DNA from: an uncultured Candidatus Saccharibacteria bacterium
GTDB lineage: Bacteria > Patescibacteriota > Saccharimonadia > Saccharimonadales > Saccharimonadaceae
Assembly (NCBI GenBank): GCA_947165975.1
Contig: CAMVCL010000008.1
Location: 1-41,007, forward strand
Reading direction: 5' to 3'
DNA: 41,007 nucleotides
How positions within the stretch are numbered: position 1 is the first letter of the stretch; each line of letters starts with the position of its first letter. Shown piece after piece: positions 9,015-16,676 of the stretch. The position numbers and the translations under genes were made by a program. A model generated the notes under the pieces. The model was not told the origin of the DNA. It saw only the letters and a program-made list of their open reading frames with translations, and ran no database searches.

Positions 9015-9953
9015 CTATCTGGTGACGATAGTGCCGGCTTTGCCTTTTAGGGCATCTTTTAGATGATCAATATCGGTGATGATACCAGTACCACCTGCTT
9101 CTGCGAATTTAGTGGCAGCTTCAACTTTAGGTAGCATGGAACCGGCTTTAAAGTAACCGTATTTTTTGAGATGATTAGCTTCTTTAGCGGTGAGCTGATC
9201 TAAGGCTTTTTGTTCTGGCGTGCCGAAGTTAATGTAAACATTTGGTACAGCTGTAACTGAAACGAAAATATCAGCTTTAACTAGCTCGGCAAGTTTTTCT
9301 GCAGCGTAGTCTTTGTCGATGACGGCATCGATGCCCTTGAGGCGCTTTAAAACTTTGGTGCGCACTACTGGGATGCCGCCACCACCGGCAGCGATTACAA
9401 TAACGCCTTCTTTTACTAATTCAATGATAGATTTCTTTTCAACAATATCTATTGGCTTAGGGCTCGGTACTACACGACGCCAGCCACGCCCGGCGTCTTC
9501 TTTGACGGTCCAGCCGTTTTGTTTGGCAAGAGTCTTGGCTGTCTTCGCATCGTAGAATTGACCAATTGGTTTGGACGGATTTTTGAAAGCTGGATCATCG
9601 CGACTGACTACTACTTGAGAGACCACGGTTGCAACTTTTTTGTTTTTACCTTTTTTAACAAATGCATTATTGATGGCTTGAGTTAGCCAGTAACCGATTT
9701 GTCCTTGGCTCATAGCCACAGCGGTTTCAAGTGGCATAGCTGGGGCTTTTTCGGTTGAAGCAGATTCTTCATGAATCAAAATGTTACCAACTTGTGGTCC
9801 GTTGCCATGGGCAACTATTATTTCATATTTGTCTGCAAGTTCGGCAATAGCTTCGCCAACTTCGACTGCAACTTTTTTTTGAGCTTCGGCAGTGGCTTCG
9901 CCGTTTTTTTGTAGGGCATTGCCGCCGAGTGCTAATACGATACGTTGTTTCAT
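9015..9953 (-). CDS. arcC: Carbamate kinase
   Basis: Converts carbamoyl phosphate and ADP to ATP plus carbamate (then NH3 and CO2), the energy-yielding last step of both the arginine and agmatine deiminase routes. The 312-aa protein has the amino-acid kinase start RIVLALGGNAL, the segment VAHGNGPQVGN, PSPKPIDIVE, AAGGGGIPV and VIDKDYAAEKLA. The frame extends upstream to 10031, but ATG 9953 is the true start: it matches the family N-terminus and lies 6 nt after a TATAAT. It is the only carbamate kinase in the window and is divergent from arcB. It probably serves both the arc and agu gene sets, because the agu set lacks its own kinase here. Confidence 0.97.
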   Translation of the reverse strand: MKQRIVLALGGNALQKNGEATAEAQKKVAVEVGEAIAELADKYEIIVAHGNGPQVGNILIHEESASTEKAPAMPLETAVAMSQGQIGYWLTQAINNAFVKKGKNKKVATVVSQVVVSRDDPAFKNPSKPIGQFYDAKTAKTLAKQNGWTVKEDAGRGWRRVVPSPKPIDIVEKKSIIELVKEGVIVIAAGGGGIPVVRTKVLKRLKGIDAVIDKDYAAEKLAELVKADIFVSVTAVPNVYINFGTPEQKALDQLTAKEANHLKKYGYFKAGSMLPKVEAATKFAEAGGTGIITDIDHLKDALKGKAGTIVTR

Positions 9954-9959
9954 GCGTTT

Positions 9960-9968
9960 ATTATAGCA
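9960..9968 (-). promoter_or_regulatory. Leaderless extended -10 promoter of arcC
   Basis: Minus strand TGC-TATAAT (TATAAT at 9960-9965), then 6 nt, then ATG at 9953. No Shine-Dalgarno is present. Predicted transcription start is at or near the A of ATG. Confidence 0.75.
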
Positions 9969-9976
9969 TAAAGTCC

Positions 9977-10005
9977 TTGTGTTTAAAATGAACTTGGTAT
10001 ATAAT
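9977..10005 (+). promoter_or_regulatory. arcBAD promoter
   Basis: TTGTGT (9977-9982), 17-nt spacer, TATAAT (10000-10005). The leader is about 20 nt with AAGGG at 10021-10025, 6 nt before the arcB ATG. Divergent from the arcC promoter. I see no clear ArgR-like operator in the 78-nt gap. Confidence 0.65.
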
Positions 10006-10031
10006 GATAATATATAAATAAAGGGCATCAA

Positions 10032-11033
10032 ATGAATTTTTATGGAAGAGATTTCTTGCGGATTCTAGATTTTAGTGAGGAAGAGCTTCACTATATGCTA
10101 GCAATGGCGAAGAAATTTAAAGAAATGAAACATGAGGGGCAAAACCATAAGTTTTTCCCAAATAAAAACATAGCAATCCTATTTGAAAAGACTTCTACTA
10201 GAACAAGGTGCTCGTTCGAAGTGGCGGGTTATGATTTAGGGATGGGTGTGACTTTTTTGGATCCTTCTGGTTCACAGATGGGACACAAAGAGTCTATTGC
10301 TGATACTGCAAGAGTTTTAGCTAGGTTGTATGACGGAATTGAATATAGAGGCTTTGATCAAAAGATTGTAGATGATCTGGCGAAATATTCGGATGTGCCA
10401 GTATGGAATGGTCTTACGGATGAATGTCATCCAACGCAAGCATTAGGGGATTTTTTGACTATCCAGGAACATTTTGGTGAATTAAAGGGTCTTACTTTAG
10501 CATTTGTGGGTGATACGCGAAATAATGTAGCCAACTCATTGATGGCAATGAGTGCCAAAATGGGTGTTAACTTTATTGCGTGTGGTCCGAATGAATTGAG
10601 GCCGTCTGATGAAATTATTAATAAATGTAGACCAATTGCGGAGAAGAATGGTAGTACAATTAGTATTACTTCTGATGTTGCAGCATTGAATGGAAAAGCT
10701 GATGTTATTTATACTGACGTTTGGCTATCGCTAGGTGAGCCTCAAGAGAAATGGGGCGAGAGAATTGAGCTACTTAAACCATATCAAGTAAATAGTAGTT
10801 TAATGAGTGGCGCAAAAGATACAGCCATTTTCTTACATTGTTTGCCTTCATTCCATGATTTAAATACATCGATCGCCCGTGACGTGAATAAGGTTTTTGG
10901 AATTACAGAGATGGAAGTTACTAATGAAGTTTTTGAATCGGAACGTTCATTGGTGTTTGAACAAGCTGAAAACCGTATGCATACAATTAAATCGGTGATG
11001 TTTTTAACGTTATATAATAAGGAGGAAAAATAA
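10032..11033 (+). CDS. arcB: Ornithine carbamoyltransferase (catabolic)
   Basis: In the arginine deiminase pathway it phosphorolyses citrulline to ornithine and carbamoyl phosphate. The 333-aa protein carries the carbamoyl-phosphate motif STRTR (55-59), HPTQ (133-136) and the ornithine-loop motif HCLPSFHD (HCLP at 269-272). GSQMGHKESI and YDGIEYRGF are typical of ornithine carbamoyltransferases and differ from the aguB paralogue in this window. The catabolic role follows from the operon: arcA begins on the last base of the arcB stop (TAATG overlap at 11033), with a strong AAGGAGG Shine-Dalgarno, so translation is coupled. Confidence 0.97.
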   Translation: MNFYGRDFLRILDFSEEELHYMLAMAKKFKEMKHEGQNHKFFPNKNIAILFEKTSTRTRCSFEVAGYDLGMGVTFLDPSGSQMGHKESIADTARVLARLYDGIEYRGFDQKIVDDLAKYSDVPVWNGLTDECHPTQALGDFLTIQEHFGELKGLTLAFVGDTRNNVANSLMAMSAKMGVNFIACGPNELRPSDEIINKCRPIAEKNGSTISITSDVAALNGKADVIYTDVWLSLGEPQEKWGERIELLKPYQVNSSLMSGAKDTAIFLHCLPSFHDLNTSIARDVNKVFGITEMEVTNEVFESERSLVFEQAENRMHTIKSVMFLTLYNKEEK

Positions 11034-12262
11034 TGAAGAACTCAATTTCAAATTTTAGTGAAATTGCGCCTTTGAAAAAAGTATTAATGCATCGTCCTGG
11101 TGAGGAATTTTTGAATTTGACTCCGAATACATTGGAACGATTGCTATTTGATGATATTCCATATCTTAAAATAGCGCAAGAAGAACATGATGCATACGCA
11201 AATGCTTTGAGGGCTGAAGGTATTGAAGTTGTATATGTTACCGACTTAGCAGCTGAAGCAATTGAAGCGGGTGGACGTACTGTGCGTAGAAAGTTTTTGG
11301 AACAATTCATTAGTGAAGCTGGTGTGACTTCACCAAAAGTAGCAAAACATTGTTTTGATTTCTTGAATTCAATTAAAGATACGCGTGACATGGTAAAAAA
11401 ATGTATCGCCGGTATCGATATTTCTGAATTGAAAAAACTTGGAAAAATCTCGGGTTTTTACGCTACGCGTGATACTGGTAAAATGGTTATTGATCCAATC
11501 CCTAACATTTTATTCCAACGGGATCCAATGGCAACAGTTGGACATGGTGCGACTTTACACAAGATGTGGGCAGTAACTAGAACGCGCGAGTCGATTTTTG
11601 CTGAATATATATATAAATATCATCCATTCTATGATCATACGAAACTCTATTACGATCGTACCGAGCCTTATTGTATAGAAGGTGGCGATATTCAGGTTTT
11701 GTCTAAAGAGGTGGTAGCGATTGGTATTTCGCAACGAACTGAGCCAGATGCTATCGCGAATTTTGCTAAAGCTCTATTTAAAGACAAGAGTAATGAATTT
11801 AAATATGTTTTAGGCATTGATATACCAGATGAACGTAGTTTTATGCATTTAGATACTGTGATGACGCAAGTAGATGTAGATAAATTTGCGGTTCAAGATG
11901 CTATTATGGATATTTCTACAATTTATGAGATTACACCTGGTAGCGGTGGTGAAGTTGAGATTGTAGAAATTCACCAAAACTTGCAGAAGACTTTGGAAAA
12001 GTATTTACATTTACAACATGTTGAATTAATCAAATGCGGCAATGGGCGTAGAATAGATGCGGAGCGCGAACAGTGGAGCGATGGAGTAAATCTTCTCTGC
12101 ATCCGTCCTGGCGTAGTGGTTGCTTATGACCGAAATTTTGTAACTAACCAGGCATTACGTAGGCATGGTATTAAAGTGATTGAAATTCCTAGCTCTGAAC
12201 TATCAAGGGGGCGTGGTGGTTCACACTGTATGAGTATGGCATTAGTCAGAGAGGAGGAATAA
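11033..12262 (+). CDS. arcA: Arginine deiminase
   Basis: Hydrolyses arginine to citrulline and ammonia, the first step of the pathway. The 409-aa length is normal. It has LKKVLMHRPG near the N-terminus, FQRDPMA, EGGDIQVLS, HLDTVMTQVD and the C-terminal SRGRGGSHCMSM with the catalytic cysteine C399. It overlaps arcB by one base; arcD follows after 57 nt. Ammonia production could also raise the local pH, a known benefit of this pathway in oral and gut bacteria. Confidence 0.98.
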   Translation: MKNSISNFSEIAPLKKVLMHRPGEEFLNLTPNTLERLLFDDIPYLKIAQEEHDAYANALRAEGIEVVYVTDLAAEAIEAGGRTVRRKFLEQFISEAGVTSPKVAKHCFDFLNSIKDTRDMVKKCIAGIDISELKKLGKISGFYATRDTGKMVIDPIPNILFQRDPMATVGHGATLHKMWAVTRTRESIFAEYIYKYHPFYDHTKLYYDRTEPYCIEGGDIQVLSKEVVAIGISQRTEPDAIANFAKALFKDKSNEFKYVLGIDIPDERSFMHLDTVMTQVDVDKFAVQDAIMDISTIYEITPGSGGEVEIVEIHQNLQKTLEKYLHLQHVELIKCGNGRRIDAEREQWSDGVNLLCIRPGVVVAYDRNFVTNQALRRHGIKVIEIPSSELSRGRGGSHCMSMALVREEE

Positions 12263-12319
12263 GGTAGGCGATAAGATATTCATTTAAAACAACTAATATA
12301 AAATTTAAAGGAATTAAAA

Positions 12320-14077
12320 ATGTTTAGGAAGAAAAATCGTAGTAAAAGACGTAGTCGTGCAATGCTCTCAGCGTACTCGATTATCATGATTTTGATTATC
12401 TTGCTGGGTATTTTATCGCACGTATTACCAAAAGCTCAATATATGGCTGCTCCGCTCGAAGATGAATCGAGCGAGGAAGTTGGTGCGCTTGGAGCAGAAT
12501 CGGCTAGTGTGAATGGAGAGGCTCCAACTGATGAACCTCCAGTAGTGGCTTCTGGAGAGGAATCCACGGCTGAAGAGCCAGGAATTGGAGTTGAAGAATC
12601 TGATTTTTTGGTTATCGGGAATGAAGAGGAATCGGTAGGAGCTGAAGAAGAAACTACTACCACAACTGGTGAAGAGACTGTAGCAGCTGAAGAAGCTGTA
12701 ACCTATAAAACTCTCGCAGAATGTGAGGAAGTTAACGGTGAAGAAGGCTGTGTAATTGTTGATGGTTCTGGTGTAGAAGGCGCTAAACTTTATCAAGTTT
12801 TGATGGCTCCTATCCTTGGTTTTGAGAATGCCATTGATGTTTGTATCTTTGTGATGGTGCTTGGTGGATTCCTTGCTATGATGGCAAAGACTAAGGCGCT
12901 TGAGACTGGGATCAAGATTCTAGTTAAGAAAATGCATGGCAAAGAGTATTTATTAATCTTGATGTTAATGTTCATTTTCTCGGTTTTAGGCAGTACTTAT
13001 GGATTTCTCGAAGAAAGCGTAGGATTTTACGTTTTGATTGCTGCAACTATGTATGCTGCAGGAATGGATCCGTTGGTGGGTGTTGCAACAATTTTGCTTG
13101 GTGCAGGCTCGGGTGTGCTCGGTTCAACTATTAATCCTTTTGCAACTGGTGTAGCAATTTCTGCAATGAAAGATGCTGGTATTGAATTCAACCAAGGTAC
13201 AGTAATTTTCATTGCCGTAGTTCTATGGCTAACTACCTTAGCGATTTCAGCTTTCTTTGTAATACGCTATGCGAAGAAAGTTCAACGTGATAAAGGCTCG
13301 ACTTTCTTAAGTTTACGCGAGCAGGCGATGGCTGAAAAGCGTTATTCAAAATACTTGCATTCAAAGGAAGATAGCGATAAATTAACTGGTAAGCAAATAG
13401 CTTCATTGATAGTGTTTGGTTTATCATTCTTAGTAATGATTATCGGATTTATTCCATGGGGTGATTTTGGTGTTACGTTCTTTGACAGTTGGACTGGTTG
13501 GTTAACTGGCGCACCGCTTGGTGGTTGGTGGTTCTATGAAGCAGCTCTTTGGTTCTTGCTTGCTTCTATCGTACTTGCGATCATTAATCGTCAAGGAGAG
13601 CATGGATTCGTTGATACTTTTATTGACGGTGCAGACGATATGATTGGTGTCGTGCTTGTGATTGCAGTTGCACGTGGTGCTTCTGTGCTTATGGCACAAA
13701 CCTCACTCGATAATTTCATTATTTATAATGCTTCTGATTTCTTGGCTACTTTGCCAGAACTCGTATTTGTACCGATGAATTATCTTTTGCATATCGTATT
13801 GTCAATATTAGTACCATCATCATCTGGTCTTGCTACTCTTTCAACACCAATTATTGCGCCAGTGGCTGCTAACCTTGGTTTTAGTACCGAAGTAGCTGCA
13901 ATGACAATTGTGTCAGCGAATGGTCTGGTTAATTTAATTACACCAACTTGCGGCGCAATCATGGCTGGTCTTGCGCTTGCTAAAGTCGATTATTCGACTT
14001 GGTTTAAGTGGGGAATTAAAGTTGTTGGTTGTATTGCGGTAGCTAATATAATTGTTCTTTGTTTGTTCTCATTATAG
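12320..14077 (+). CDS. arcD: YfcC-type arginine/ornithine transporter with expanded acidic loop
   Basis: Multi-span permease of the YfcC / C4-dicarboxylate-carrier-like family, which includes ArcD-type arginine:ornithine antiporters; it probably exchanges arginine for ornithine. The first membrane segment is about residues 16-37. Typical motifs include GGFLAMM.KT, GSTYGFLEESVGFYVL, LGAGSGVLGSTINPFATG, PSSSGLATLSTPIIAP and VNLITPT. Unusual: at 585 aa it is longer than typical relatives because of an insert of roughly 110 residues (about 43-155) after the first membrane segment, extremely rich in Glu, Thr and Ser, with two Cys near its end. Topology places the insert outside the cell. It follows arcA with AAAGGA before the ATG and ends at a strong terminator. 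Family certain; substrate inferred from context. Confidence 0.88.
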   Translation: MFRKKNRSKRRSRAMLSAYSIIMILIILLGILSHVLPKAQYMAAPLEDESSEEVGALGAESASVNGEAPTDEPPVVASGEESTAEEPGIGVEESDFLVIGNEEESVGAEEETTTTTGEETVAAEEAVTYKTLAECEEVNGEEGCVIVDGSGVEGAKLYQVLMAPILGFENAIDVCIFVMVLGGFLAMMAKTKALETGIKILVKKMHGKEYLLILMLMFIFSVLGSTYGFLEESVGFYVLIAATMYAAGMDPLVGVATILLGAGSGVLGSTINPFATGVAISAMKDAGIEFNQGTVIFIAVVLWLTTLAISAFFVIRYAKKVQRDKGSTFLSLREQAMAEKRYSKYLHSKEDSDKLTGKQIASLIVFGLSFLVMIIGFIPWGDFGVTFFDSWTGWLTGAPLGGWWFYEAALWFLLASIVLAIINRQGEHGFVDTFIDGADDMIGVVLVIAVARGASVLMAQTSLDNFIIYNASDFLATLPELVFVPMNYLLHIVLSILVPSSSGLATLSTPIIAPVAANLGFSTEVAAMTIVSANGLVNLITPTCGAIMAGLALAKVDYSTWFKWGIKVVGCIAVANIIVLCLFSL

Positions 14078-14090
14078 AGATAAACATAAG

Positions 14091-14120
14091 CAAAAAATAG
14101 CCTTGCGGGGCTATTTTTTG
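14091..14120 (+). terminator. arcBAD terminator
   Basis: AAAAAATAGCC (14092-14102), loop TTGCGG, GGCTATTTTTT (14109-14119). The aguB promoter begins within a few bases of the T-run. Confidence 0.9.
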
Positions 14121-14129
14121 TGGTATAAT
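14121..14129 (+). promoter_or_regulatory. Leaderless extended -10 promoter of aguB
   Basis: TGG-TATAAT (TATAAT at 14124-14129), then GTGCTT, then ATG at 14136. No Shine-Dalgarno. Directly abuts the arcD terminator. Confidence 0.8.
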
Positions 14130-14135
14130 GTGCTT

Positions 14136-15152
14136 ATGGATAAATACACTCTTTCTCATAAATTGCCAACAAAAAAAGATTTTATTGATACGGCAGATTT
14201 TGATCAGTCGGAAATCAATGATATTATTAATGTATCTCGAATTGTACGTGATTTTATTAAAGATGGTGGATATTTGAACTCACTTTATCACAAAACTTTG
14301 GCGATGTTGTTTGAGCAAAAATCTACTAGAACAAGAGTGTCTTTTGAGACTGCTATGGTGCAGTTAGGTGGTCACGCTTTGAATTTGGCTCCAGGTGCAA
14401 TCCAATTAGGCGCGCATGAAACGATTGAAGATACTGCTATGGTACTTGGGCGGATGTGTGATATGGTGATGTCAAGAGTCGATAGGCATGAATCAATCGA
14501 AGCATTAGCAAAATATGCTAAGGTGCCAGTACTTAACGGTATGAGTGATCGCGTTCATCCAACTCAGGGTATCGGCGATATGATTACAATATATGACCAT
14601 TGGCCGGAAGGGAAGAAAGCTAATGAAATTAAGGTTGTTTTCGTGGGAGATGCCACTCAAGTTTGTAATACGCTTTGTGAAATAACTACGAAGCTGGGTT
14701 TTCATTTTGTGCATTATGGGCCAGCTAACCACAAAATTGATGATGAATGGTTAGAAATTGGCAGAAAGAATGTTGAACAATATGGCGGTTCATGTATGTG
14801 GTCAGAAGATCCGGAGTGTTTGAAGGGTGCAGATTTTATATATACGGACGTTTGGTATGGTTTGTATGACAAGGAGACGCCAAAAGAAGTTTACATGGCT
14901 GATTTTTATCCTAAATATCAAGTAAATGATGAGATGATGCAAGCGACTGGCAATCCAAATGTAAAGTTCATGCATTGTTTGCCAGCAAATCGGAACGAAG
15001 AAGTGACGGATTCGGTGTTAGATGGTCCGAATTCTGCAGCATGGGATGAAGCGGAGAACCGCTTGACGGCACAGAGGGGGTTAGTATTATATTTTGGCGG
15101 GGTTGGACAATCCACGCTGGATTATATAAAAGAAAGAAAGGAGGCTAATTAA
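14136..15152 (+). CDS. aguB: Putrescine carbamoyltransferase (agmatine deiminase pathway)
   Basis: Phosphorolyses N-carbamoylputrescine to putrescine and carbamoyl phosphate. The 338-aa transcarbamylase has STRTR at 63-67, HPTQ at 141-144 and HCLP at 280-283. The stretch HCLPANRNEEVTD...DEAENRL and the extended C-terminal helix are those of putrescine rather than ornithine carbamoyltransferases. The neighbours fit: a permease and agmatine deiminase follow in the enterococcal-type aguB-aguD-aguA order. The frame is open from 14052, but ATG 14136 sits 6 nt after TATAAT, while upstream positions fall in the arcD terminator. aguD overlaps by one base (TAATG), with AAAGGAGG upstream. A second ornithine carbamoyltransferase is the alternative, less likely. 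Confidence 0.9.
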   Translation: MDKYTLSHKLPTKKDFIDTADFDQSEINDIINVSRIVRDFIKDGGYLNSLYHKTLAMLFEQKSTRTRVSFETAMVQLGGHALNLAPGAIQLGAHETIEDTAMVLGRMCDMVMSRVDRHESIEALAKYAKVPVLNGMSDRVHPTQGIGDMITIYDHWPEGKKANEIKVVFVGDATQVCNTLCEITTKLGFHFVHYGPANHKIDDEWLEIGRKNVEQYGGSCMWSEDPECLKGADFIYTDVWYGLYDKETPKEVYMADFYPKYQVNDEMMQATGNPNVKFMHCLPANRNEEVTDSVLDGPNSAAWDEAENRLTAQRGLVLYFGGVGQSTLDYIKERKEAN

Positions 15153-16615
15153 TGCCTAAGAAGAAATATAAATTCAGGCTGTTTTCAGCTGTGCTTGCGA
15201 CAGTCTGTATAATTTTGGTGGGAGATGCGGTAGCACCTACTGCGGCCATCGGTAATTCGATGTACGTATGGTGGGCAATTATGCTTATCGGTTTCTTCGT
15301 GCCTTACGCCTTGATTTCGGCGGAGCTTGGTACTCAATATCCGTCTGAAGGTGGTATGTACACCTGGATTAAGAAGGCGTTTGGAAAAAAATGGGCATCA
15401 CGTGTAGCCTGGTTTTATTGGGTGAATTATCCTTTGTGGATTGCTTCGCTTGCTGACCTTATTACTACAATGTTGATGCAAATGTTTGGTATCGACATGG
15501 AAATCTGGATGGTATTAGCTATTCAAGTTGGCTATATTATCTTGGTTACGATACTTGGCATGCTTAGGATATCGCAGTCAGACTGGGTATCAAATATTGG
15601 CGCTGTCATTAAGATGCTCCTTTTATTAGGTATTGGCGTCCTAGGCTTCTATGTATTATTCACAAAAGGTACAGCAAATCCAGTGGAATCGTGGCATGAC
15701 TTGGTGCCTTTAGCTTCCGCAGATGGGGGAATCGATTGGGCTGGCTTATCATTTGTGTCATTAATTATTTTCAACATGCTTGGCTTTGAAGTGGTTGGAA
15801 CATTCTACGATGATATGGATAAACCTAAAAAACAAATACCTCAAGCAATTATTCTTGGTGGTATTTTGATTGCGGTTTTCTACATTCTCCCATCGTTTGG
15901 TATGGGTGTAGGTACTGCGTTTGAAGATATCGAAACCAATACTGGTTTCTTGGATTCTTACAATGTATTAATGGCGAATGCAGGATTCACTGAAGCAGCA
16001 ATCCAATCTATTACAATAGTAGCGGGCGGTTTGTTTATATTAACTTTGATTTCGAATATTTCCTCGTGGAATTTCGGTGTTTATTCAGTAATTGCGTTTG
16101 CAGCGGAAGATGGGATGTTCCCGAAATCTTGGAAGAAACGTAATAAAGATGGCGTGCCTTACATGGTAGGCATTTGGACTGGTATAATCTCAATTATTCT
16201 GGCCGTTGCTGGTATCGTGTTGGCATATGTATTTCCTGATTGGGAAGATTTGCAGAATATGTTCTGGGCATTCTTCGATTTGTCACTAGTTTGTCTATTG
16301 TTGTCATACATTCCGATGTTTGCAGCATTTATCAAATTACACAAAAAAGGTCAACAAACCAAGAATGGTTACTGGGTTAAGGTTGGGCCTGTGATGCGAT
16401 GGTTGATGGGTATTGTACCGCTAGTATTACTTGGTATATCATTACTCTTTACCTGGGTGCCAGAATTCAATATGGAAGCGATCGAAGGGAATATGACGCT
16501 ATTGGTTAGTTCTGCGGTTTGTATCGTGATTGGTGAGATTATGGTTGCGAATATGTCAAGAAAGGATAGACAGAAAAAAATTGCACGAAAATCTCGAGCG
16601 TCACTAAAACGATAA
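15152..16615 (+). CDS. aguD: APC-family amino acid/polyamine permease (probable agmatine:putrescine antiporter)
   Basis: 487-aa polytopic protein with about 12 hydrophobic segments and a basic C-terminal tail. SAELGTQYPSEGGMYTWIKKAFG is the APC-superfamily helix 2 signature. Its place between putrescine carbamoyltransferase and agmatine deiminase, with a coupled start, implies agmatine uptake in exchange for putrescine. The family is clear from sequence; the substrate is inferred from context. Confidence 0.88.
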   Translation: MPKKKYKFRLFSAVLATVCIILVGDAVAPTAAIGNSMYVWWAIMLIGFFVPYALISAELGTQYPSEGGMYTWIKKAFGKKWASRVAWFYWVNYPLWIASLADLITTMLMQMFGIDMEIWMVLAIQVGYIILVTILGMLRISQSDWVSNIGAVIKMLLLLGIGVLGFYVLFTKGTANPVESWHDLVPLASADGGIDWAGLSFVSLIIFNMLGFEVVGTFYDDMDKPKKQIPQAIILGGILIAVFYILPSFGMGVGTAFEDIETNTGFLDSYNVLMANAGFTEAAIQSITIVAGGLFILTLISNISSWNFGVYSVIAFAAEDGMFPKSWKKRNKDGVPYMVGIWTGIISIILAVAGIVLAYVFPDWEDLQNMFWAFFDLSLVCLLLSYIPMFAAFIKLHKKGQQTKNGYWVKVGPVMRWLMGIVPLVLLGISLLFTWVPEFNMEAIEGNMTLLVSSAVCIVIGEIMVANMSRKDRQKKIARKSRASLKR

Positions 16616-16629
16616 AAATAATATATAAT

Positions 16630-16658
16630 AGTAGTGGGTGGGGGACCCACTACTTTTT
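16630..16658 (+). terminator. Hairpin with short T-run between aguD and aguA
   Basis: Perfect 10-bp stem AGTAGTGGGT (16630-16639) / ACCCACTACT (16645-16654), loop GGGGG, then TTTT. A TATAAT (16624-16629) lies directly before it. Probably a partial terminator or attenuator, or a processing stem that sets the aguA transcript level. Confidence 0.65.
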
Positions 16659-16676
16659 AATAATAATGGAGGTAAT

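Noticed and set aside
9954-10031. N-terminal extension of ArcC up to 10031
   Set aside because: It would run through the arcC -10 and the divergent arcB promoter, and carbamate kinases begin at the KQRIVLALGGNA segment.
9954-10031. ArgR box between arcC and arcB
   Set aside because: The gap is AT-rich, but I found no convincing paired palindrome.
12425-12796. Long open frames on the minus strand opposite the ArcD acidic loop
   Set aside because: They arise from the repetitive GAA/GAG composition on the other strand; no ribosome site or family match, and the plus frame is part of a real transporter.
16638-16676. Earlier AguA start (GTG 16638)
   Set aside because: It falls in the terminator-like hairpin and lacks a Shine-Dalgarno; ATG 16677 has GGAGG and fits the family.
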